From NCBI GenBank assembly GCA_041685505.1, contig JAWLFQ010000001.1, positions 45,301 to 109,300 on the forward strand: 64,000 bases of DNA, in the 5' to 3' direction. Position numbers and translations under genes: made by a program. The stretch comes from T1Sed10-7 sp041685505. Its GTDB lineage: Bacteria; Actinomycetota; Nitriliruptoria; Nitriliruptorales; Nitriliruptoraceae. A model generated the notes under the pieces. The model was not told the DNA's origin and ran no database searches. It saw only the letters and a program-made list of their open reading frames with translations. This document shows positions 1-10,000 of the stretch, one piece after another (position 1 is the stretch's first letter; the number at the start of each line of letters is the position of its first letter).

Positions 1-839
1 TCCTCGGCGCGGCTCCCCTGGCGACGGGGCTCGCCTTCGCCTCGGGCGCGGCCACCGCCCTGCTCGCCACCGCGGTGATGCTGGTCCGCGTCGACGTCAA
101 GGGCGGGCTCGCCTGGTCGACCGCAGGGCAGATGGGTTTCATGGTCGTGCAGATCGCCATCGGTGCCTTCGGTGCGGCCCTGTTCCACCTCATCGGGCAT
201 GGGCTGTACAAAGCCGCGGCGTTCCTGGGCGCCGGTGACGCGATCACCGCCCACGCGCGGGCTCGGCACCGTCCGAGCCCCTCGGCGGTGCCCTCGCGGA
301 CGGCACGCGCCGTCGCGGTGGTGGTGCTCCCGACCGCCGCGCTCGCGGTCGCCTGGCAGGCGCTCGCCCCCGGGTTCCCACCGGCCAAGGCGCTGTTGTT
401 CCTGACCGTCGCCTGGTTGATGACGGCCTCCATCGTGGCGGGTTGGCTGCGGGTCGCACCGCTCGGCGTCGCGCGCAGCATGGCCGCCGCCGCGGTGATC
501 GCGCCGGGGCTGACCGTCGGTTACCTCGGCGCGATCGTGGGCTTCGAGCGGGTGGTGGCCGCGGCGCTCCCCGCGGCGGGGACCGCCGCGATCGGGGTCT
601 GGCCCGTGGCGCTGGTCATCGGCAGCACCGCTGTGCTGTCGCTGGCCGTGGCTGTCTCGCCGGATGGTTCGCTGCTGCGGGTCCGCCTCCACGCGTGGCT
701 GACGGGCCGCAGTATCCGACCCCTCCCGCAGCCCGTCCACGAGGACGGTGTCGAGCCGGTCGGCGCCGTACCCCCCGCGGTGGCCGTGCCCGCGCACACG
801 CCGGCGCCCCACGCCTGCAGCGTCGAGATGGTGCGATGA
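1..839 (+). CDS. dabB: DabB-type proton-conducting membrane subunit (NuoL/MrpA family), 3' part
   Basis: The gene enters from the left edge and about 278 residues are visible, reading from base 3. It is very hydrophobic with several membrane segments. It carries the HLIGHGLYKAAAFLGAG stretch typical of the antiporter-like NuoL/DabB family, where the His and Lys lie in the proton path. DabB is the cation-driven membrane partner of DabA in energy-coupled CO2/bicarbonate accumulation. The stop codon overlaps the dabA start (ATGA), so the two are translationally coupled. The last 50 or so residues are Pro/Ala/Val rich and look like a cytoplasmic tail. The family match is seen; the pairing with DabA, rather than with a Complex I or Mrp set, rests on the neighbour. 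Confidence 0.85.
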   Translation, partial: LGAAPLATGLAFASGAATALLATAVMLVRVDVKGGLAWSTAGQMGFMVVQIAIGAFGAALFHLIGHGLYKAAAFLGAGDAITAHARARHRPSPSAVPSRTARAVAVVVLPTAALAVAWQALAPGFPPAKALLFLTVAWLMTASIVAGWLRVAPLGVARSMAAAAVIAPGLTVGYLGAIVGFERVVAAALPAAGTAAIGVWPVALVIGSTAVLSLAVAVSPDGSLLRVRLHAWLTGRSIRPLPQPVHEDGVEPVGAVPPAVAVPAHTPAPHACSVEMVR

Positions 840-3499
840 CCGGCGCCGCCGTGCCCTCCACACCTGCGTCGGAGAGTGGGGTCTCGTCCCGCGTGCTGCG
901 CCTGCACGCCGACGTCCGGCAGGCCGCGGAGATCGTGGCACCCCTGTGGCCGCTGGACCGCTTCGTGGCGGTCAACCCGCTGGGCGGGCTCACGCACCTG
1001 CCCTTCGAGGACGCCTGCGCGGAAGCGCGGCGGATCCGGGGAGCGCGGACCCATCTGGACCTGCCCACCGCGCGCTCCCTGGCGGCCGCGGCGGGGGTGG
1101 GCCGTGCCGAACTGCGGGCGGCCCTGCGCAGCCTCACCCCCGAGCTGTCCGCCCACCGCGAGCTGACGCTCGGCACACGCAGTGTCACGCCCACCGAGCT
1201 CGCCCTGATCGATCTGGAGCACGGACCCGCGACAGCCCCCACGGTCCCGGCCCGCTCCCTCGGCGCGAGGGCGAGTGCCCCCGTGCCGGCCACCACCGTC
1301 GCCGCGCTGAACGAGCTGGTGGCGGCATGGTGCGCGACCTTCGTGGACGATGGCACCGCGCGGTGGGCGATGTCCGGTCGTCAGGACGGCTTCCACCGGG
1401 CATGGCGACGCGCACTGCCGCACGATCCTCGTGCACGTCGCATCCTGGGACGGCAAGCCATCCACTGGCTCGAGGCCCGGCCGCTCGACCCCGCTGCGGC
1501 GCTCGACAACGCCCTGACGACCGCGGGTGTCGCGGACGAGGACCGCGTGGACGAGCTCCGGCTGCAGTTCGCGCAGCTGCCCGGCTGGGCCGGCCACGCG
1601 CGCTGGCACGACGAGTGGGCGCCGGCGGAGCGCACGGCGCCGCGCCTGCGGCTCCTCGATCTGGCAGCGGTGCGGACCAGCCTGGAGGTCGCGGCGCTGC
1701 TGCACCCGGATCGTGGACCGACCCGCCGGCCGTTGGAGATCGTCGTTCCCCCCGTGCGGGACGATGCCACGCGAGAGGCGGAGCACGATGCGCTGCAGGC
1801 CGGACTGCTCCAGCGTGCGGTAGCGGTGTGCGAACACCTCGAGCTCCCGGACGATCCGGAACTGCACGCCACCGTGCGTGACGCTCTCCTACCGCTGCAG
1901 GGTGCACGACGCGAGGCCGTCTGGCTCGAGGCCCATGAACGCCGTCGGCGTGACCACCTCCTCCAGCGGCTGTCGGGGGCGACGCAGCCGGCAGCCTCAG
2001 CCCCGCGTGCGCAGCTGTTGTGCTGCATCGACGTCCGCAGCGAGGGACTGCGCCGCCACCTCGAGGCGGTCGGCGACTACGAGACCTTCGGGGTGGCGGG
2101 GTTCTTCGGCATCCCGGTCGAGTGGCAACCACTCGGCTCGCGCTTCGCAGAAGCGCGCAACCCCGTCCTGCTCACCCCCAGCAACCGGGTCACCGAGACC
2201 CCGGTCGCCGGCGCACAGGACGACGCCGCTCGGGAGCTCGATGCGCGACGAAGGCGCGCAGCCGCCGACGACGCCCGGCACGAGGCCAGCCACAGTCTGG
2301 GTGCGCCTTTCGCCTACGCGGAACTGGCCGGTTGGTTCACCGGCGCTGCAGCCCTGGGGCGCACCCTCGCGTGGCCCCGGTCGCAGCCCGGCGAGCGCGG
2401 CCAGGCGCCGAGCGCGCGCCGCCCGGGGCTGCGCACCCAGCCGGTCCTGGATGGCGAGCACGGCTTCGACCTCGAGCAGCGCACGCTGCTCGCGGAGTCG
2501 CTGTTGGCGGTGATCGGGCTGACGGAGGACTTCGCCCCTGTGGTGGTCCTGTGCGGTCACGGCGCCGAGACCCGCAACAACCCCCACGCGGCGTCGCTGG
2601 ACTGTGGCGCGTGCGGCGGTGCGCCCGGCGGCGACAGCGCCCGGCTGGCCGCTGCGATCTGCAACGATCCCGAGGTGCGGTCCGCGCTGCAGGACCGTGG
2701 GATCGCGATCCCCGACGGCACACGCTTCGTGGCCGCGCAGCACGACACCGTGTCCGACGTGGTCACCGTCCTGGACCGGGACCAGATCCCGCGTGCGTGG
2801 GCCGAACAGGTCGACGCGCTGGAGGCCGATCTGGCGACGGCGGGTACCGCCCTCGCCGCGGAGCGTGCTGCCAGCCAGGCCGGCATGGATCCGGCGCTGC
2901 GGGCCCGTGGCAGGGACTGGGCCCAGGTCCGCCCCGAGTGGGGTCTGGCGGGCAACGCCGCCTTCATCGTGGCGCCACGATCATCGACGCTCGGCATCGA
3001 TCTCGAGCGTCGCAGCTTCCTCCACTCCTACCGCGCGGATCGCGACGAGGAGGGTCGTGCCCTCGAGGCGATCCTGACCGCGCCGCTCGTCGTGGCGCAG
3101 TGGATCAACGCGCAGTACCTGTTCTCCACGGTCGATCAGGACGTGTTCGGTGCGGGGGACAAGCTCCTCCACAACCCCGTTGCGGGCGTCGGCGTCACCA
3201 GCGGTGACGGTGGGGACCTGCGCGCAGGACTGCCCCTGCAGTCGGTGTCCTTCGCGGGCGAACCGGTGCACGAACCGCTCCGGCTGCTGGCCGTGGTGGA
3301 GGCGCCGCTGCACCGCACCGCGGATATCGTCGCACGCAACCGTGTGCTGCGGGAACTGGTCGAACACGGCTGGATCTCGCTGGTCGGACGCGAGCAGCCG
3401 GGCGAACCCTGGTGGCAGCTGCAGGCCGACAGCCGCTGGCAGCCCTGGCAGGGTGCATCCGCGCCCGTCGACGACGGGACGAAGGGAGCGGTCGCGTGA
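836..3499 (+). CDS. dabA: DabA inorganic-carbon transporter subunit (UPF0753/DUF2309)
   Basis: This 887-residue protein is the zinc-containing, carbonic-anhydrase-like subunit of the Dab inorganic carbon pump. The four zinc-site residues of the family can be placed: C397 and D399 in a CIDVRSE motif, H575 in CGHGAETRNNP, and C590 in LDCGACGG. The His-to-Cys spacing of 15 is the same as in the characterised Halothiobacillus protein. The ATG at 836 overlaps the dabB stop. The frame is open for about 390 bases further upstream, but that extension is an out-of-frame reading of dabB. A GTG start of the PII-like gene overlaps its stop. Expected to work with DabB at the membrane to turn CO2 into trapped bicarbonate, which pyruvate carboxylase and PurK nearby both use. 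Confidence 0.93.
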   Translation: MTGAAVPSTPASESGVSSRVLRLHADVRQAAEIVAPLWPLDRFVAVNPLGGLTHLPFEDACAEARRIRGARTHLDLPTARSLAAAAGVGRAELRAALRSLTPELSAHRELTLGTRSVTPTELALIDLEHGPATAPTVPARSLGARASAPVPATTVAALNELVAAWCATFVDDGTARWAMSGRQDGFHRAWRRALPHDPRARRILGRQAIHWLEARPLDPAAALDNALTTAGVADEDRVDELRLQFAQLPGWAGHARWHDEWAPAERTAPRLRLLDLAAVRTSLEVAALLHPDRGPTRRPLEIVVPPVRDDATREAEHDALQAGLLQRAVAVCEHLELPDDPELHATVRDALLPLQGARREAVWLEAHERRRRDHLLQRLSGATQPAASAPRAQLLCCIDVRSEGLRRHLEAVGDYETFGVAGFFGIPVEWQPLGSRFAEARNPVLLTPSNRVTETPVAGAQDDAARELDARRRRAAADDARHEASHSLGAPFAYAELAGWFTGAAALGRTLAWPRSQPGERGQAPSARRPGLRTQPVLDGEHGFDLEQRTLLAESLLAVIGLTEDFAPVVVLCGHGAETRNNPHAASLDCGACGGAPGGDSARLAAAICNDPEVRSALQDRGIAIPDGTRFVAAQHDTVSDVVTVLDRDQIPRAWAEQVDALEADLATAGTALAAERAASQAGMDPALRARGRDWAQVRPEWGLAGNAAFIVAPRSSTLGIDLERRSFLHSYRADRDEEGRALEAILTAPLVVAQWINAQYLFSTVDQDVFGAGDKLLHNPVAGVGVTSGDGGDLRAGLPLQSVSFAGEPVHEPLRLLAVVEAPLHRTADIVARNRVLRELVEHGWISLVGREQPGEPWWQLQADSRWQPWQGASAPVDDGTKGAVA

Positions 3500-3819
3500 C
3501 CCTGGAGGGCCTGACCCGGATGATCCGCGTCGAGGTGATCGTCGCGGGTGATCAGGCGGCGACCGTGCGTGATCTGTTCCGGGAGGCAGGCGCCACGGGG
3601 TGGACCACCGTCGCCGGCGTCTCCGGGTTCGGCCACCACGGCGAGCGCCGCGGCGGGCTGCTGTTCAACGACCGTTCGAGCCCCACGTGGTTGCTGACCG
3701 TGCTGCCCGAGGATCGAGCGGAACCACTGGTCACCGGGATACGGCGTGTCCTGGATGAACACTCCGGGGTGGTGTTCGTGACCGAGACGTGGGTGAGCCG
3801 CCCCAGCTACTTCCGATGA
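3496..3819 (+). CDS. PII-like signalling protein linked to DabAB
   Basis: A 107-residue protein starting with GTG inside the dabA stop (GTGA); a second possible start is ATG 3520. Size, the beta-alpha-beta layout beginning MIRVEVIV, a T-loop-like middle (GFGHHGERRGG) and the end fit the PII superfamily. Small PII-like genes often accompany dabAB or other bicarbonate transport genes and are thought to sense adenylate or bicarbonate status. No Tyr at a classical uridylylation position stands out. Translational coupling makes a regulatory role on the Dab pump likely, but that is inference. Confidence 0.75.
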   Translation: MTLEGLTRMIRVEVIVAGDQAATVRDLFREAGATGWTTVAGVSGFGHHGERRGGLLFNDRSSPTWLLTVLPEDRAEPLVTGIRRVLDEHSGVVFVTETWVSRPSYFR

Positions 3820-3837
3820 ACGGCCCGTGACGCTCCC

Positions 3838-3857
3838 GGCGGCGCAACGGTGCCGCC
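3838..3857. terminator. Hairpin between convergent genes
   Basis: A 6-bp perfect GGCGGC/GCCGCC stem with an 8-nt loop fills the 38-bp gap between the PII-like gene and the convergent regulator gene, touching the latter's stop codon. There is no U tract. It could act as a bidirectional terminator. Confidence 0.4.
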
Positions 3858-4175
3858 TCACCCCTCCTGGGCCACGTCCGGGTCGTCGATCAACACCTCC
3901 AGCATCTCCGCGACCGTGTGTCCAGCCTCCACGGGATGGCGCATGGGGTGCTCGGCGTGGACGTCGTAGCGGTTGCGGCGTCCGATCCGGCGGCGCGTGA
4001 GGTAGCCCTCGGTCTCCAGGTCGCGCAGGATCGACTGCACCGCGCGTTCGGTGATGCCGACCCGGTCGGCGAGATCGCGCAGCCGCAGATCGGGGTCCCT
4101 GGCCAGACAGATCAGCACGTGGCTGTGGTTGGTGAGGAAGGTCCACCGGGCTGCGACCTCGTCACCCTCGTTCAT
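3858..4175 (-). CDS. Winged-helix (MarR/ArsR-like) transcriptional regulator
   Basis: This 105-residue protein has a clear winged helix: 'LRLRDLADRVGITERAVQSIL' is the helix-turn-helix and 'GYLTRRRIGRRNRY' the wing, followed by an acidic tail. The start at 4175 is preceded by GGAG at a good distance. A longer start at 4235 would add a CPACGR segment but lacks a better ribosome site. Similar one-domain HTH proteins with a WTFLTNH N-terminus are common in actinobacteria. The gene is divergent from ornithine aminotransferase, with a dyad-symmetric element between them, so it may control that gene. The ligand is unknown. Confidence 0.8.
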   Translation of the reverse strand: MNEGDEVAARWTFLTNHSHVLICLARDPDLRLRDLADRVGITERAVQSILRDLETEGYLTRRRIGRRNRYDVHAEHPMRHPVEAGHTVAEMLEVLIDDPDVAQEG

Positions 4176-4285
4176 GTCGTGCTCCAGTGCACTCCGGGTG
4201 GGTGGTGTCGCGCGGCCGCACGCGGGGCAGCGCACCGTGGTCGCAGGTCCCTACCGTACTCGGTCGGCGTCGGGCAGCCTACGGT

Positions 4286-4310
4286 GGGATCCCGGTCGAC
4301 ACCGGGTCCC
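4286..4310. promoter_or_regulatory. Inverted repeat between HTH gene and rocD
   Basis: The arms GGGA(T)CCCGGT and ACCGGGTCCC face each other across a CGAC loop, with a single-base bulge. It lies in the divergent intergenic region about 40 bp before rocD and about 110 bp before the regulator. It could be an operator for the HTH protein or an RNA hairpin in the rocD leader. Confidence 0.4.
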
Positions 4311-4348
4311 GGTAGCCGGCCAGCGACGAGGCGATCGGAGGTGCAACC

Positions 4349-5587
4349 ATGTCCGTGCGTACCGCGTCCACCGCACCCCGGGTGCCCACCGCCGCGGAAC
4401 TCGCGGCGCTCTACACCCACGCCGCACACAACTACGCGCCACTGCCCGTCCTGCTCGCCGAGGGCGAGGGTGTCTGGGTCACCGACGTGGCCGGCCGCCG
4501 CTACCTCGACGCCCTCGCCGGGTACTCGGCGCTCAACTTCGGGCACCGCCATCCCCGCGTGACGGCAGCAGCCCACCAGCAGTTGGACCGACTCACCCTG
4601 GTCAGCCGGGCCTTCGACCACGACCGGTTCGCCGCCTTCACTGGCGAGCTCGCGGCGCTGTGTGGCAAGGACGCGGTCCTGCCGATGAACACCGGCGCGG
4701 AAGCGGTGGAGACCGCGATCAAGGCCGCGCGTCGGTGGGGACACGAGCGCCGCGGCATCCCCGACGGCAGCGCACGGATCGTGGTCGCGGCCGGCAACTT
4801 CCACGGACGCACGACCACCATCGTGTCCTTCTCCACCGACCCGGACGCCCGCGACGGCTACGGGCCCTACACCCCGGGGTTCGACGTCGTGCCCTACGGC
4901 GACCTCGCCGCGCTGCAGGCTGCCATCGCCGACGACACCTGTGCGGTGCTGCTGGAGCCGATCCAGGGCGAGGGTGGGGTGATCATCCCGCCCGAGGGCT
5001 ACCTGCGCGGGGTGCGTGAGTCCTGCGACCGGCACGGGGTCCTGTTGCTCGCCGACGAGATCCAGTCCGGGCTCGGGCGTACCGGTCGCACCTTCGCCTG
5101 CGACTTCGACGGCGTGGTGCCCGATGTCTACATCCTGGGCAAGGCGCTGGGCGGTGGCATCCTCCCGCTGTCGGCGATCGTGGCCGACCGCGATGTCATG
5201 GACGTCTTCACGCCCGGTTCCCACGGCTCCACCTTCGGGGGGAACCCGCTGGCGTGCGCGGTCGGCGTCGAGGTGGTGCGGATGCTGGCCACGGGTGAGT
5301 GGCAGGCGCGGGCCGCCGCGCTCGGTGACCGGTTGGCGGCCGGGCTGGCGACCGTGCCCGAGCTTGCCGGTGTGCGGGCCCGCGGCCTGTGGGCCGGCCT
5401 GGACGTCGCCGGTGAGCGCACAGGTCGACAGGTCTGCGAGGCCCTCCTGGAGCGCGGGGTGCTGGCCAAGGACACCCACGGGTCGACCATCCGGCTCGCA
5501 CCCCCACTGGTGATCACCGAGGAGGAGATCGACCTGCTGGTCGCCACGCTCGCCGAGGTGCTGGGTGCCGGCACGCGGGTCGCCTGA
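4349..5587 (+). CDS. rocD: Ornithine aminotransferase (class III)
   Basis: A 412-residue class III PLP aminotransferase converting ornithine plus 2-oxoglutarate to glutamate semialdehyde plus glutamate. The N-terminal YTHAAHNYAPLPVLLAEGEG and YLDALAGYSALNFGHRHP segments are typical of ornithine aminotransferases rather than of 4-aminobutyrate or acetylornithine enzymes. The PLP lysine is K265 in ILGKALGGG, and LADEIQSGLGRTG holds the cofactor-binding Asp. GGAGG lies 9 bases before the ATG. The gene stands alone. It would feed arginine/ornithine nitrogen into glutamate and proline metabolism. Confidence 0.93.
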   Translation: MSVRTASTAPRVPTAAELAALYTHAAHNYAPLPVLLAEGEGVWVTDVAGRRYLDALAGYSALNFGHRHPRVTAAAHQQLDRLTLVSRAFDHDRFAAFTGELAALCGKDAVLPMNTGAEAVETAIKAARRWGHERRGIPDGSARIVVAAGNFHGRTTTIVSFSTDPDARDGYGPYTPGFDVVPYGDLAALQAAIADDTCAVLLEPIQGEGGVIIPPEGYLRGVRESCDRHGVLLLADEIQSGLGRTGRTFACDFDGVVPDVYILGKALGGGILPLSAIVADRDVMDVFTPGSHGSTFGGNPLACAVGVEVVRMLATGEWQARAAALGDRLAAGLATVPELAGVRARGLWAGLDVAGERTGRQVCEALLERGVLAKDTHGSTIRLAPPLVITEEEIDLLVATLAEVLGAGTRVA

Positions 5588-5688
5588 ACGGACCGGACCA
5601 CCGTCCCTGCGGTGCTGCCCACCGCCGTACCCTGCACCTCGCTGCCCTGCTGCCCTGCTTCCCTGGCTCCCGAACCTTCGAGGTCGTG

Positions 5689-6066
5689 ATGAACGACATG
5701 GTCCTCGTGACCCGTGTGACCGGTGCTGTGCTCGTGCTGATCGGCGTCGTCGGCTACGCCGTGACCGCCGGCGCCAGCCTGACCGCCCTGCTGCCCACCG
5801 TCCTCGGCCTTCCCGTGCTGGGTCTGGGGCTGTGGGCCGGGAACCAGGACCGCCGCCGCACCGCGATCCACGCTGCGCTGGTGCTCGCGCTGCTCGGCTT
5901 CCTCGGCACGCTGATGAACGTGATCCAGCTGCCGGCGCTGCTCACCGGCGGCGAGGTCGCGCGACCCACCGCCGTGGTCGTCTCGAGCATCACCTCGCTG
6001 GTGTGCCTGATCTACGTGGTGCTCGGGGTGCGGTCCTTCGCGGCTGCTCGTCGGTCCGGCGGCTGA
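5689..6066 (+). CDS. Small four-helix membrane protein of unknown function
   Basis: A 125-residue protein with about four hydrophobic segments (roughly residues 7-27, 30-50, 60-80 and 95-115) and a short basic C-terminal tail. No recognised family. GAGG five bases before ATG 5689 decides the start; a GTG directly upstream (5686) is the alternative. It sits alone between rocD and deoC, with no contextual clue to its role. Confidence 0.7.
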   Translation: MNDMVLVTRVTGAVLVLIGVVGYAVTAGASLTALLPTVLGLPVLGLGLWAGNQDRRRTAIHAALVLALLGFLGTLMNVIQLPALLTGGEVARPTAVVVSSITSLVCLIYVVLGVRSFAAARRSGG

Positions 6067-6197
6067 TCCGCGGCCGCGATGCAACGGTGCGGCCGGCGAT
6101 GCCCGCGGCGTGCCTGCGGCGCCCGCCACCTCAGTAGGGTGGTGGCCGGGCGGTCGCCGACGCAGGTGCCTGCCGCCTCGAGGTGACAGGAGCCACC

Positions 6198-7056
6198 GTG
6201 GAACGCCAGCAGCTCGCACCGCTCATCGACCACACCCTGCTGACACCCGAGGCGACGGTGACGCAGGTCGAGCAGCGGTGCGCAGAAGCGGTGTCGCACG
6301 GCTTCGCGTCGGTGTGCGTCAGCCCGAACCGGGTGGGCGTGGTGGCCGCCTCCCTCGCCGACCATCCGGTCCTGGCCTGTTGTGTGATCGGTTTCCCCTC
6401 CGGCGCCCACCGCTTCGAGGTCAAGGCCGCCGAGGCCTCCCACGCCGTCGCGGATGGCGCCCGGGAACTCGACATGGTCATCGACATCGGTGGCCTGCTC
6501 GACCGTGGCGGTGCGTCGGTCGAACAGGAGGTCGCGGCCGTGCGCGCCGCCGCTGGTGACGGCGTCGGGTTGAAGGTCATCATCGAGAGCGCGGCCCTGG
6601 ACGACGACCGGATCGTGGCGGCCTGCGAGGCGGCGGTGGCCGGTGGCGCCGACATGGTCNNNNNNNNNNNNNNNNNNNNNNNNNNNNNNNNNNNNNNNNN
6701 NNNNNNNNNNNNNNNNNNNNNNNNNNNNNNNNNNNNNNNNNNNNNNNNNNNNNNNNNNNGGCGTCGGGTTGAAGGTCATCATCGAGAGCGCGGCCCTGGA
6801 CGACGACCGGATCGTGGCGGCCTGCGAGGCGGCGGTGGCCGGTGGCGCCGACATGGTCAAGACCAGCACCGGCTTCCACCCCGCCGGTGGCGCGTCCACC
6901 CACGCCGTCGCGCTGATGCGCGCCACCGTCGGCCCGGATCTCGGGGTGAAGGCCTCCGGTGGCATCCGCAGCTACGACGACGCGGTCGCGATGGTGGAGG
7001 CCGGTGCCTCCCGGCTGGGCATGAGCGCCGGGGTGGCCGTGGTGACCGGCGGCTGA
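6198..7056 (+). CDS. deoC: Deoxyribose-phosphate aldolase, interrupted by a false assembly gap
   Basis: DeoC cleaves 2-deoxyribose 5-phosphate to glyceraldehyde 3-phosphate and acetaldehyde. The 5' part (6198-6659) gives 154 codons. The 3' part continues from 6859 in the same frame once the 100 Ns and the duplicated 99 bp are removed, giving an intact 219-residue enzyme of normal size. The Schiff-base lysine in the KTSTGF motif is residue 155, the first codon after the joint; the second active-site lysine is in VKASGGIRS, and ELDMVIDIG holds the active-site Asp. AGGAG precedes GTG 6198; GTG 6183 is less likely. Its stop lies 2 bp from the convergent pyc stop. Confidence 0.92.
6561..6858. other. 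Scaffold gap with duplicated 99-bp contig ends
   Basis: Bases 6660-6759 are 100 Ns. The 99 bases before (6561-6659) and after (6760-6858) are identical. This is what is left when two contigs overlapping by one assembly k-mer are scaffolded without merging. Removing the Ns and one copy restores the deoC frame exactly. Confidence 0.95.
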
Positions 7057-7058
7057 CC

Positions 7059-10000
7059 TCAGTCCGCCGGGGTCACCTCGCAGACCAGGTCGCCGGGCTC
7101 GACCTTGATGCCCGCACCGGCCGCCACCCGCGCGACGCGGCCGGCGTGTGGAGCGGAGATCGAGGACTCCATCTTCATCGCCTCGATCATGGCCACCGGG
7201 TCTCCGGCTGCCACCTCGGCGCCGGCTTCGACGGTCCAGGTCAGCACCCCCGTCAGCGGCGCGGCGACGTGGGCGGGGTTGCCCCTGTCGGCCTTCTCCA
7301 CCGACACGACCTCGCTGGCCACCGAGCGGTCACGCACCTCGATCGGGCGGGCCTGGCCGTTGACCTCGAGCAGCACCGTGCGGAACCCGCCGTCGTCCGG
7401 TTCGCTGATCGCCTGGAGGCCGAAGTACACCCGCGTCCCCCGTCGCAGATCGACGGCGATCTCCCGGCCGCGCTCCAGCCCGTGCCAGAAGGCTTCGGTG
7501 GGCAGGCGCGAGACGTCCCACCACAGGTCGGCGGCCTTCTCGTAGTCGTCGGTGGGACCCGGGAACTGCAGCCGGTCCAGCGCCCGACGGCGTTCGGGGC
7601 CGGGCTCCTCGGGGAGGTCCTCGACGGCTGCGGCCGAGACCGGCGTGGAACCGCTCTTGGCCTCCAGTACCTTGCTGCGGAAGGGCTCCGGCCAGCCACC
7701 GTGGGGCGTGCCGAGCTCGCCGCGCAGGAACCCGATGACCGAGTCGGGGAGGTCGAAGCGCTCGGGGTGCTCCTCGAGCTCGTCGACGTCCACACCGGCG
7801 GAGACGACGTACAGGGCGAGGTCGCCGACCACCTTGGAGGTCGGTGTCACCTTGATGATGCGTCCGAGCAGCGCATCGCAGCGGGCGTAGGCCTCCTCGA
7901 CCTGTTCGACACGGTCCGCCAGACCGAGCGCGCTCGCCTGCTGGCGCAGGTTGGACAGCTGCCCACCGGGGATGCCGTGCCGGTACACCGTTCCCGTGGG
8001 GCTCTTGAGGCCGGACTCGAAGGGTGCGTAGAGCTTGCGGACGGACTCCCAGTAGGGCTCCATGGCCCACAGGGCCTCGAGCTCCAGGCCCGTCGCGCGC
8101 GGTCCGTGGTCGGTGGCGGCCACGATCGCTGCCAGGCTCGGCTGGCTGGTCATGCCCGACATCGGCGCAGCGGCACCGTCGATGGCGTCCACCCCGGCCT
8201 CGATGGCGGCGAGGTAGGTGGCCAGCTGGCCGCCGGCGGTGTCGTGGGTGTGCAGGTGGACCGGTGCGTCGAAGCGTTCACGCAGGGCGGTGACCAGCGC
8301 GTGGGCGGCAGGGGCCCGCAGCAGCCCGGCCATGTCCTTGATGCACAGCACGTGGGCACCGGCGCCCAGCACCCCCTCGGCGACACCGAGGTAGTGGTCG
8401 AGGGTGAACATGTCCTCGCCGGGATCGGTGAGGTCACCCGAGTAGCACAGTGTCCCCTCCGCCACCGCCCCGGCGTCGCGGGCGGCGACGATGGCGGTGC
8501 GCATCTGCTCGACGTCGTTGAGGGCGTCGAAGATGCGGAAGATGTCCATGCCTGCGGCCGCTGCCTCCTCGACGAAGGCCCGCACGGCCTTCTCCGAGTA
8601 CGCGGTGTAGCCGAGCAGGTTCCGGCCCCGCAGCAGCATCTGCAGGTTGATGTTCGGTACGGCCTCGCGGAGTTGCTCCAGCCGTTTCCAGGGGTCCTCG
8701 TGGAGGAAACGCAGGGCCACGTCGTAGGTGGCACCGCCCCAGCACTCCAGGGACAACAGCTGCGGCAGTCCGCGGGCCAGGTGCGGCGCGGCCTGCAGCA
8801 TGTCGTAGGTACGCATGCGGGTCGCGAACAGCGACTGGTGCGCGTCGCGCAGGGTGGTGTCGGTGACGTGCACCTGCTCGGTGTCGCGCAGCCACCGGGC
8901 GAAGCCCTCGGGGCCGAGCTCCCGCAGTCGGTCCCGGCTCCCCGCCGGCGGCTGATCGGTGTCCACCGCGGGCAGCTTGGACGCAGGTGCCGCCAGCTGT
9001 GGCGGTGGTCCGTACTCCCTGTTGACCGTGCGGTCGGCGAGGAAGGTCGCCAGCCGCTGGGCCCGGTTCGCGCCGGTGGACGCGCGCAGCAGCTGCGGGC
9101 GTTCGTCGATGAAGGCGGTGGAGACCTCACCGGCCAGCAGCGCCGGCTCGGCCAGCAGGCCACGGAGGAAGCGGATGTTGGTGCGGACGCCGCGGATGCG
9201 GAACTCGGCCAGGGAGCGCTGCGCCCGGCGGATCGCGGTGTCGAAGTCCTGGCCGCGCGTGGTCAGCTTGACCAGCATCGAGTCGAAGAAGGGGCTGATC
9301 TCCCCGCCCACGTAGGCGCTGCCGGCATCCAGCCGGACACCCGCACCCCCCGGCGAGCGGTAGGCCGAGATACGGCCGGTGTCCGGGCGGAAGCCGTGCT
9401 CGGGATCCTCGGTGGTGATACGCGCCTGCAGAGCGAAGCCGCGGGTGGCGATCGTCTCCTGGGACAGGCCGAGGTCGGCCAGCCTCGCGCCGCCGGCGAT
9501 CCGCAGCTGCGATGCCACCAGGTCGATCGAGGTCACCTCCTCGGTCACGGTGTGCTCGACCTGGATGCGCGGGTTCATCTCGATGAAGACCGCACGCGGA
9601 TCGGGGCCGGTGGCGTTCTCCACCAGGAACTCGACCGTGCCGACGTTGCGGTACCCGACCGCCCGCGCGAACTCCACGGCGTAGCCGCACAGCTGGTCCC
9701 GCAACTGCGCGGGGAGGTTCGGTGCGGGGGCGAGCTCCAGCACCTTCTGGTGCCGGCGTTGCAGGGAGCAGTCGCGTTCGAAGAGGTGGACGACCTCGCC
9801 CTGTGCGTCGGCGAGGACCTGGACCTCGATGTGGCGGGGGCGGGTCATGGCCTGTTCGAGGAACACGCGCGGGTCGCCGAAGGCGCCCTCCGCCTCACGC
9901 ATCGCGGTCTCGACGGCGGACAGGAGATCAGCGGGGGACTCGACCCGCCGCATGCCACGACCACCACCACCGGCCGCGGCCTTGACGAAGACGGGGAAAC

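Noticed and set aside
443..835. Upstream extension of dabA
   Set aside because: It overlaps dabB in another frame and translates into Arg-rich sequence. The ATGA overlap at 836 is the natural start.
6198..7056. deoC as a pseudogene or partial duplication
   Set aside because: The repeat is exactly 99 bp on both sides of a 100-N gap and also occurs at a second gap; merging restores the complete enzyme in frame.
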